From Bacteroidales bacterium UBA5621 (GTDB lineage: Bacteria > Bacteroidota > Bacteroidia > Bacteroidales > VadinHA17), in NCBI GenBank assembly GCA_002424525.1, contig DIKJ01000071.1, forward strand, positions 1-12,729: a DNA stretch of 12,729 nt. The letters are read 5' to 3'. Position numbers and translations under genes: made by a program. Position 1 is the first letter of the stretch. Each line of letters opens with the position of its first letter. Under the pieces are notes generated by a model. The model was given only the letters and a program-made list of their open reading frames with translations. It searched no databases and had not been told where the DNA came from. Below, piece by piece: positions 7,577-12,729 of this stretch.

Positions 7577-8176
7577 ATGATTACACAACAGAAAGACGAC
7601 AAGAATAAGATCTACAGCATACATGAGCCGGTAACACTATGTATTTCCAAAGGGAAGGATCATAAGCAGTATGAATTTGGGAACAAGAGTTCTTTTGCAT
7701 ATGCCAGAAAATCAGGGGTTATAGTTGGAGCGAATGCACTTGAAGATAATGTATATGACGGACACACATTAGAGCCACAACTTGAGCAGGTAAAGGAACT
7801 TACAGGAGGCAAGATCAAAAAAGCGATTGTTGATAAGGGTTACAAAGCAAAAGGAGGAATACAGGGGATTGATATTGAAATGCCGGAAAATCTAAAAGAT
7901 GAAAGCTACTATCTTAAAAAGAAAAAAGAAGAGCGATGTCGCTCTAGATCTGGAATAGAGGGACTTATGTCACACCTGAAATATGATTACAGAATGATAA
8001 AAAATTATCTCAGCGGATCAGCAGGAGACAAAATCAATACATTATTGGTTGCTACCGCATACAATATAAAGAAATGGATGAGGTTAAAGAGGGAAGAAAT
8101 CCTTAACTTAATTTTATGCTGGATTTTCCAAAGACTTATTTCGTATCCGGCAAATATTCAAGGATGCAGAATATAA
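7577..8176 (+). pseudogene. IS5-type transposase, C-terminal fragment
   Basis: About 199 residues that carry only the C-terminal part of a DDE transposase. Recognisable pieces are DKNKIYSIHEPVTLCISKGKDHKQYEFGNK, VYDGHTLEPQLEQVKELTG, IVDKGYK (Asp86, second catalytic acid) and RSGIEGLMSHLKYDYRM (Glu128, third). The DNA-binding N-terminus and the first catalytic Asp are missing, so the enzyme is inactive. Homology starts near 7580, just after the GIY-YIG stop and in the same frame. No terminal inverted repeats could be paired, so the element is a relic with its left half deleted. ATG 7577 is simply the first Met in the remnant. Confidence 0.8.
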
Positions 8177-8265
8177 AAAAACAGGTATTAATAAGGATCG
8201 ACTAAGTAGAAATGGAGTAAACATAATTTATAATCAGTTTTCAAATCTTTATTATAAACAAAAGA

Positions 8266-9198
8266 ATGAGTTCTGGGCTTTCTGAATATGTAAATAGTGT
8301 GTTCGAGCAACCTTGGTGGTTAGACACAGTTGCTCCCGAAAAATGGAAAGAGATTTTGGTTAAAGAAGAAGGTAGAATAATAGCCCGTTGGCCAATAGTC
8401 GAAATGGGGTGGGGAATTGGTATGCCTAAATTAACACAGACTTTAGGTTTTTGGCTTGATGATAAAGTACTTAAATCAGATAAATATCTATATGAAAGGA
8501 AAAGAATTACTAATTTACTATTGCACCAAGTCTATAAATATAAAAACATTAAGGTTACATTAGACCATAATGTAAATTATTTCTTACCAATGTATTGGGA
8601 TGATTTCGTGATTCAGCCCTGTATAAGTTATAGGATTATAGATCTTAGTGACCTTGAACAAATATATGACAGATTTAGCAAAAATGTTAAGAGGAATATT
8701 AATACAGCAAGAAGAAAAGTAGACATAAAGACTATAGATAATATAGAATTTCTAATACAGCTTTTGGAGAAGACTTTCAACAAACAAAATAGAAAGCTGC
8801 CAATATCTAAAGATTTAGTTCGTAATATTTATATTTCATCCAAAGAAAATCAATCATCCAGATTATTATATGCATTGAATAGGGAGGGGAATGTTATTTC
8901 AGGGTGTCTTTTTATTTTTGATAAAAATGTGTGTTATTATTTATTACCTGGAAATGATCCGAAATACAGTAATACTGGAGCTAATGCATTGCTAATATGG
9001 GAAGGAATTAGGTTTGCATCAACTGTATCTAAATCTTTTGATTTTGAAGGATCTATGATTGAAGGAATAGAGAATTATTTCCAACAATTCGGTGGAACTC
9101 CTATTGTTTATTATCAAATTCGAAAACAAAGCATAATATTAGAGTTATTTGAGTTGTTAAAACCTAAATTAAAATCATATATTGGTTATAAGAGATAA
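8266..9198 (+). CDS. FemAB-like / GNAT-fold acyl- or aminoacyltransferase family protein
   Basis: 310 residues, A+T-rich codon use. The N-terminus SVFEQPWWLDTVAPEKWKEILVKEEGRIIARWPIV and the C-terminal segment GANALLIWEGIRFASTVSKSFDFEGSMIEGIENYFQQFGG are typical of the Acetyltransf_6/FemAB-like proteins found in Bacteroidota surface-polysaccharide clusters. The segment RFSKNVKRNINTARRK is the usual basic helix. No signal peptide or membrane span is seen, so it acts in the cytoplasm, probably adding an acyl or aminoacyl group to a sugar nucleotide or lipid-linked sugar. The exact substrate is unknown. It is followed 45 bp later by a polysaccharide deacetylase on the same strand, which supports a glycan-modifying role. 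No ribosome-binding motif helps to fix the start; this is the first Met that precedes the family-like N-terminus. Confidence 0.75.
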   Translation: MSSGLSEYVNSVFEQPWWLDTVAPEKWKEILVKEEGRIIARWPIVEMGWGIGMPKLTQTLGFWLDDKVLKSDKYLYERKRITNLLLHQVYKYKNIKVTLDHNVNYFLPMYWDDFVIQPCISYRIIDLSDLEQIYDRFSKNVKRNINTARRKVDIKTIDNIEFLIQLLEKTFNKQNRKLPISKDLVRNIYISSKENQSSRLLYALNREGNVISGCLFIFDKNVCYYLLPGNDPKYSNTGANALLIWEGIRFASTVSKSFDFEGSMIEGIENYFQQFGGTPIVYYQIRKQSIILELFELLKPKLKSYIGYKR

Positions 9199-9243
9199 TA
9201 TAAAAAGCAACTTTAAAAATGCTACTTGCGATAAAATAATAGG

Positions 9244-10029
9244 ATGAAAATTATTATTTCTCATGATGTTGACCATCTTTACTGGAACGACCATTTGTTA
9301 GATACTTGGTGGCTTGGACTTATTCTTAGAACTGTTAAAGAAGTATTTAAAAGTGAACTTAGTTTGTCAACTGCAGCGAAAAGGATTTTTCCTGGTAAAA
9401 ATCTCAATAATATTATGAGTTTGATAGATTTCCTAAACCTGAATAATATACCAGCTACATTTTTTTTTGGTACACGCAAGGGATTAAAATTATCTTACTC
9501 CAATATAAAAGCAAAACCATTTATCGAACAACTATTAAAGATCAAATTTATGATAGGTCTTCATGGTATTGCTTTTAATGATAGAACTGTCATGCTTGAT
9601 GAAAAAAGGAGGTTCAATGAAATTGCAGGATTTGATCCGGTTGGAATAAGAATGCATTACTTACGGATGGATAATTCCACTTATGAATTATTGTCTTCTC
9701 TAGGATATAAGTATGACTCATCTCAGAATAAAATAGATTTCCCATATAAGTATGGAAATATTTGGTCCATTCCGATTTCTATAATGGATGTCGATGTCAT
9801 CCAAGGTTCAACTGCCAGAGATTTGGAAAAAGCTAAAAAAGAATCCTTGGTCAGAATCGAATCTGCAAAATTGAAAGATATACCTTATTTCGTAATAAAC
9901 TTCCATGACTTTTACTTTTCAGATGGCTATCCTGTTCATAAAGCATATTTTTTTTGGCTTATTGATTTCTTGAAAAAGAATAATTTCATTTTTACATCTT
10001 TTAATCAGGCTGTGCAAGAGATAAATTAA
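9244..10029 (+). CDS. NodB-like polysaccharide deacetylase (CE4-related)
   Basis: 261 residues. The metal-binding motif 1 appears at the very N-terminus as ISHDVDH (His7, Asp8, Asp10), the HDVD form found in exopolysaccharide-cluster deacetylases. IPATFFFG (69-76) is the typical strand, GLHG (His107) stands for motif 2, GIRMHYLRM (Arg136) for motif 3 and VINFHDFYF (His221) for the late His motif. The first and last motifs support a metal-dependent hydrolase that removes N- or O-acetyl groups from a surface glycan. There is no signal peptide, so it may act on a lipid-linked intermediate inside the cell, unless the start is misplaced. It belongs with the upstream FemAB-like gene and the interrupted glycosyltransferase start six bases downstream. 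All are A+T-rich, pointing to an acquired polysaccharide cluster. Confidence 0.8.
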   Translation: MKIIISHDVDHLYWNDHLLDTWWLGLILRTVKEVFKSELSLSTAAKRIFPGKNLNNIMSLIDFLNLNNIPATFFFGTRKGLKLSYSNIKAKPFIEQLLKIKFMIGLHGIAFNDRTVMLDEKRRFNEIAGFDPVGIRMHYLRMDNSTYELLSSLGYKYDSSQNKIDFPYKYGNIWSIPISIMDVDVIQGSTARDLEKAKKESLVRIESAKLKDIPYFVINFHDFYFSDGYPVHKAYFFWLIDFLKKNNFIFTSFNQAVQEIN

Positions 10030-10035
10030 TTACAA

Positions 10036-10091
10036 ATGCGGATTATCTATATTTCAAAATATGCAGCTACACATTCATCGGGGCACCCGAC
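10036..10091 (+). pseudogene. Glycosyltransferase N-terminus cut off by IS66
   Basis: A frame beginning ATG six bases after the deacetylase stop reads MRIIYISKYAATHSSGHP, then runs into the left end of the IS66 element and stops at 10093-10095. MRIxYISKYA...G.P(T/R) is the usual first beta-strand and glycine-loop region of GT4-type glycosyltransferases in such clusters. Only about 18 native codons remain, so identification is tentative. None of the frames right of the element at 12450 continues such a protein. Confidence 0.5.
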
Positions 10092-10111
10092 GTAACCCTT
10101 CGGTCTGATGC
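10092..10111 (+). repeat. IS66 left inverted repeat
   Basis: GTAACCCTTCGGTCTGATGC. It pairs with the right end except at positions 5 and 13. Position 5 deviates from the GTAAG start expected for this family, which the right end keeps. Confidence 0.88.
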
Positions 10112-10162
10112 ATATTGTTTTCTTTGATTTGGCAAAATAATTTTGGATCCAAAACCGGTCAT

Positions 10163-10450
10163 ATGAAAAAGCAGGAACGGATCAGCCGCCAGGAAGAGAT
10201 GTTATCCCTTATCGGGAGGTGACAGGAAAGCGGTAAAACCCAACAAGCATTTTGTCAGGAACACGGTCTAACCTATACAACATTTTATTATTGGCTTAAG
10301 CGTTATCGACGGGAACTTGACGAAAGCAACTTTCTTCCTGTCGAGATTAGTTCAGGATCACATGTTGAGATCCGTTACCCGGGAGGAATAATTTTACAAT
10401 TACCGGCCGCCACAAAACTCTCCATAGTAAAGCAGCTGTTAACTCTGTGA
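10163..10450 (+). pseudogene. tnpA: IS66 TnpA (OrfA) with in-frame TGA
   Basis: The frame reads MKKQERISRQEEMLSLIGR, then TGA at 10220-10222, then QESGKTQQAFCQEHGLTYTTFYYWLKRY and a tail ending KQLLTL before TGA 10448-10450. In related proteins the residue before QESG is Trp, so a single TGG-to-TGA change explains the stop. Downstream sequence is otherwise undamaged, with a normal helix-turn-helix (QQAFCQEHGLTYTTFYYWLKRY). The full frame would be 95 residues, in range for this accessory DNA-binding protein. No good restart codon lies just after the stop, so the protein is probably lost unless the stop is read through or is a sequencing error. Confidence 0.85.
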
Positions 10451-10464
10451 GATGATAAGAAGAG

Positions 10465-10833
10465 ATGTTTTCACTCAGTTCCACCTTCCGGTACTATTTC
10501 TATAATTCAGCTACCGACATGAGAAAAGGCTTCGATGGCTTGTGCGGGCTTGTACATGTTGAACTGGGTCGCCGGCCTGTAAGCGGAGAGGTATTCATCT
10601 TTGTCAATCTTCAGCGTGATAAGATAAAAATGCTTCACTGGGAACAAGGTGGATTTGTGTTGTATTATAAGCGGCTTGAGCGTGGAACTTTCGAGCTGCC
10701 AAGGGTCAGTTCCCAGGGCAAAACATGTCAGATCAGCTGGTCGTCGTTGATGCTTATGGTAGAGGGTATTTCTATTGAAAAATACAAGCAAAGACGTCGA
10801 TATTTTATTAACAATTTTCCTGCGGCGTCTTAA
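10465..10833 (+). CDS. tnpB: IS66 TnpB accessory protein
   Basis: 122 residues, normal length for IS66 Orf2. Hallmarks are the opening FRYYFYNSATDMRKGFDGLCGLV, the core GEVFIFVNLQRDKIKMLHWEQGGFVLYYKRLERGTFELP and a short C-terminus. The protein is needed with TnpA and TnpC for IS66 transposition, though its biochemical role is unclear. It starts 14 bp after the tnpA stop and lies 54 bp before tnpC. The frame is undamaged. Confidence 0.93.
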   Translation: MFSLSSTFRYYFYNSATDMRKGFDGLCGLVHVELGRRPVSGEVFIFVNLQRDKIKMLHWEQGGFVLYYKRLERGTFELPRVSSQGKTCQISWSSLMLMVEGISIEKYKQRRRYFINNFPAAS

Positions 10834-10887
10834 TAAAAACCCCTGAAAATATTAGGGTTACAGATCTATTTTTGTCATTTTTGCGAT

Positions 10888-12393
10888 ATGCAGAACGGGC
10901 AGGTAACATATCAGGTAAACAGACCAATCTCAGAGGAAGAATACCTGTTTCTCCAAAAGGAAAACACTGAGTTGTCAGAGAAGGTTGCCAATCTTACTGC
11001 AGAGCTTTTATATTATAAGCAGGAACTTGCCCAGCTTAAGAGAATGATCTTTGGCAGTAAGAGTGAGAGGCATATCGGTTCTGATCCCTCGCAATTAAAC
11101 TTGGGACTGGATATTGAAACAGTTGAACAACCTGAAAGAGAAACAGAACAGATAACCTATACACGCAGTAAGTCAGATAATAAAAAAGGTTCAGCCATAC
11201 GTCTTGCCTTACCGTCACACCTTCACCGTGAAGAACATATCATTGAACCGCAGGAAGATATTACCGGTGCCCGCAAGATCGGAGAAGTTGTAACAGAGGT
11301 TCTTGAATACACCCCGGAGAAGTTTTACGTTGAGAAGTATGTTCGCCCAAAATACGTGTTTCCCAAAGAGGAAAGAATTGTTATCGGAGAGCTTCCATCG
11401 TTTCCTATACCAAGAGGTAATGCAGGACCTGGCCTGCTGGCACATCTTCTAATCAGCAAGTTTGTTGATCATTTGCCTTTTTACCGGCAGGTACAGCAGT
11501 TCAAGCGGCAGGATATTGACATAGCAGAATCGACAATCAGCGGATGGTTTACAGCTTCGTGCCGCCTGCTGGAACCATTATACGAAAGGTTAGTTGCAAG
11601 GATACGAGGCAGCGGTTACCTGATGGCTGACGAGACGCCGATCCCGGTCCAGACCAAAGACAAACCAGGTTCTACTCATAAGGGGTACCATTGGGTCTAT
11701 TATGCACCACTGGAAAAACTTGTCTGCTTTGATTACCGGAAAGGACGTGGACGGGACGGTCCACAGAAGTTCCTTGAGTCGTTCCGGGGCATGCTTCAGA
11801 CTGATGGTTACAATGCATACGACATATACGAGAAAAAAGAGGGCATAACCTTATATGGATGCATGGCCCATTCAAGACGGAAGTTCGAGAACTCAAAGGA
11901 TAATGATCCCCGAAGAGCTGAATATGTCCTTGAACGAATGCGGAAGTTGTATATGATTGAGCGTGAAGCGAAGGAGAATAACTTATCATCTGATCAGAGA
12001 AAAGAGCTTCGGACAGAACAATCGATACCAGTATTGCAGGAGTTGGAGAGGTGGATGAAAGAACAATTACCGGAAGTACTTCCAAAGAGTTCAATTGGTC
12101 AGGCTATAGCATACACTCTGGGATTATGGCCCAGATTAACCAGATATACCCAAAATGGTCAGGTTGAGATAGACAATAATCTCATTGAGAACAGTATCAG
12201 ACCGGTGGCCCTGGGTCGAAAGAACTACCTGTTTGCCGGTTCACACGAGGCAGCTCAGCAGGCAGCGATGATATACTCATTCCTTGGAACCTGCAAGATA
12301 AACAATGTCGAACCATTGGGGTGGTTAAAGGACGTTCTCCAAAGAATCCAGGATCACTCAATCCAAAAACTCGACGAACTTTTACCCTGCTAG
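10888..12393 (+). CDS. tnpC: IS66 TnpC transposase (DDE)
   Basis: 501 residues, full length for the family. A leucine-rich coiled coil (about 20-55, LFLQKENTELSEKVANLTAEL) leads to the RMIFGSKSER motif. A middle domain follows (GARKIGEVVTEVLEYTPEKFYVEKYVRPKYVFP, then ELPSFPIPRGNAGPGLLAHLL). In many IS66 proteins this part opens with a zinc-binding Cys pair; here those cysteines are absent. The catalytic core has Asp248 (MADETPIPVQ), Asp306 (LQTDGYNAYD) and Glu434 (NNLIENSIRPVALGRKN), so the active site looks complete. It carries out strand cleavage and transfer at the element ends. It could act on this copy only if TnpA is supplied by another copy. Confidence 0.95.
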   Translation: MQNGQVTYQVNRPISEEEYLFLQKENTELSEKVANLTAELLYYKQELAQLKRMIFGSKSERHIGSDPSQLNLGLDIETVEQPERETEQITYTRSKSDNKKGSAIRLALPSHLHREEHIIEPQEDITGARKIGEVVTEVLEYTPEKFYVEKYVRPKYVFPKEERIVIGELPSFPIPRGNAGPGLLAHLLISKFVDHLPFYRQVQQFKRQDIDIAESTISGWFTASCRLLEPLYERLVARIRGSGYLMADETPIPVQTKDKPGSTHKGYHWVYYAPLEKLVCFDYRKGRGRDGPQKFLESFRGMLQTDGYNAYDIYEKKEGITLYGCMAHSRRKFENSKDNDPRRAEYVLERMRKLYMIEREAKENNLSSDQRKELRTEQSIPVLQELERWMKEQLPEVLPKSSIGQAIAYTLGLWPRLTRYTQNGQVEIDNNLIENSIRPVALGRKNYLFAGSHEAAQQAAMIYSFLGTCKINNVEPLGWLKDVLQRIQDHSIQKLDELLPC

Positions 12394-12429
12394 CGGACTT
12401 TCACAAACTATTTCTCAGAAATAAAACAG

Positions 12430-12449
12430 GCATCAGGCCGAAGGCTTAC
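12430..12449 (-). repeat. IS66 right inverted repeat
   Basis: GCATCAGGCCGAAGGCTTAC on the plus strand, the inverted partner of the left end (18 of 20 positions). It begins 36 bases after the tnpC stop and sets the right limit of the element. Confidence 0.88.
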
Positions 12450-12559
12450 GTATTAGTCTGTAGAGTTGTTATCTGAACTCAGGCGGGCGTTAAATAAGAA
12501 AATTCGCTATAAATAACCACCTCCATTTTTATATCCAGAGTATTGTATCTGGTATAGTT

Positions 12560-12581
12560 GTGTGTAAATGGTGTGCAAATG
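12560..12581. repeat. Tandem 11-bp repeat near tRNA attachment scar
   Basis: GTGTGTAAATG (12560-12570) is followed at once by GTGTGCAAATG (12571-12581), one mismatch. It lies about 50 bp from the tRNA fragment. Paired short repeats near an attachment site can be integrase arm-type binding sites, but chance cannot be excluded. The surrounding 12450-12583 holds no gene I can support. Confidence 0.45.
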
Positions 12582-12583
12582 AT

Positions 12584-12619
12584 AAAAATAAAAGGGAGCT
12601 AATAAATCATTAACTCCCT
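12584..12619 (-). terminator. Rho-independent terminator downstream of tRNA-Pro fragment
   Basis: Read on the minus strand, AGGGAG (12619-12614) and CTCCCT (12598-12593) form the stem, extended by a nearby TTA/TAG pairing with one mismatch. A T-rich run, TTTATTTTTA, follows. It sits about 12 bases after the tRNA 3' end in the right orientation to stop tRNA transcription, which suggests that this flank is the original chromosomal neighbour of the tRNA gene. Confidence 0.7.
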
Positions 12620-12630
12620 GATTTTCACAA

Positions 12631-12678
12631 GTCGGGGTGATCTGACTCGAACAGACGACCCCTTGCACCCCATGCAAA
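12631..12678 (-). tRNA. 3' part of tRNA-Pro(GGG), probable attachment-site scar
   Basis: On the minus strand the sequence folds as the last two thirds of a tRNA. The anticodon arm is TTTGC-ATGGGGT-GCAAG with anticodon GGG, followed by a 5-base variable loop GGGTC. The T arm is GTCTG-TTCGAGT-CAGAT. The 3' acceptor strand is CACCCCG plus discriminator A. The expected 5' acceptor strand (CGGGGTG) and D arm do not occur before it: sequence above 12678 is A+T-rich and unrelated. The piece is therefore not a working tRNA. Such 3' fragments are left when a tyrosine-integrase element enters a tRNA gene and carries a replacement 3' end to rebuild the gene at its other end. Confidence 0.82.
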
Positions 12679-12729
12679 TACTTATAATTATTTATACGAC
12701 AGTAAATCAGTTATTTAAAGAGTATAAAC

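Larger units (their letters stand above)
10092..12449 (+). mobile_element. IS66-family insertion sequence
   Basis: 2358 bp bounded by terminal inverted repeats that begin GTAA and match at 18 of 20 positions. It has the standard IS66 order tnpA-tnpB-tnpC on one strand. tnpB and tnpC are intact, while tnpA carries a stop codon. IS66 elements normally make 8-bp target duplications; here the left flank CACCCGAC and right flank GTATTAGT differ. That implies recombination or a deletion next to the element after insertion. Confidence 0.92.

Noticed and set aside
11672..12094. 140-residue minus-strand frame opposite tnpC
   Set aside because: Antisense to the catalytic core of the IS66 transposase, with no recognisable domain.
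12540..12619. Plus-strand frame reading CKWCANDKNKRELINH near the tRNA scar
   Set aside because: It overlaps the tandem repeat and the terminator stem and has no clear start or domain; most likely fortuitous.

Overview
The window looks like chromosomal DNA of a Bacteroidota member, probably Bacteroidales or Marinilabiliales-like. The evidence is a TPR/LytS-type histidine kinase paired with a LytTR regulator, secreted Bacteroidota-type proteins of unknown function, a SusC-like TonB plug protein, glycan-degrading enzymes and an IS66 element. No 16S gene is present and no database was searched, so the lineage is inferred from gene style.

Left part (1-6710, moderate G+C). A 5'-truncated six-hairpin glycoside hydrolase is followed by a secreted protein of unknown function. 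Next is a translationally coupled pair: a membrane histidine kinase with TPR repeats, overlapped 4 bp by its LytTR response regulator and closed by a terminator at 4814-4844. On the minus strand lie a small secreted protein (4899-5381), a GH2 beta-galactosidase-type pseudogene (5636-6033) and a barrel-less CarboxypepD_reg/TonB-plug protein (6045-6710). The pseudogene keeps only the signal peptide and first few residues plus the extreme C-terminus, in different frames. The hydrolases and plug protein suggest a glycan-utilisation neighbourhood that is partly decayed.

Middle part (about 6760-10091, clearly A+T-rich, likely acquired). It begins near a 9-bp inverted repeat, followed by a possible 43-aa membrane peptide and a non-coding stretch with two perfect palindromes. 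Then come a GIY-YIG nuclease-like protein, a C-terminal fragment of an IS5-type transposase, a FemAB/GNAT-like protein and a NodB-like polysaccharide deacetylase. Last are the first 18 or so codons of a probable glycosyltransferase. The last three, all on the plus strand, look like part of a capsule or exopolysaccharide cluster.

Right part (10092-12729). The glycosyltransferase start is cut by a 2358-bp IS66-family element with recognisable terminal inverted repeats, an intact tnpB and tnpC, and a tnpA broken by an in-frame TGA. The element has no visible target duplication, and the rest of the glycosyltransferase is not on its far side, so the sequence was rearranged at or after insertion. 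Beyond it are a tandem 11-bp repeat, a minus-strand terminator and the 3' part of a tRNA-Pro(GGG) gene. That fragment has the form of an integration attachment site, and its orientation puts the integrated element to the right of the window.

I found no clearly new multi-gene system. The most informative signals are the tRNA-Pro attachment scar, the IS66-cut glycosyltransferase, the internally deleted GH2 gene and the GIY-YIG/small-membrane-ORF region.
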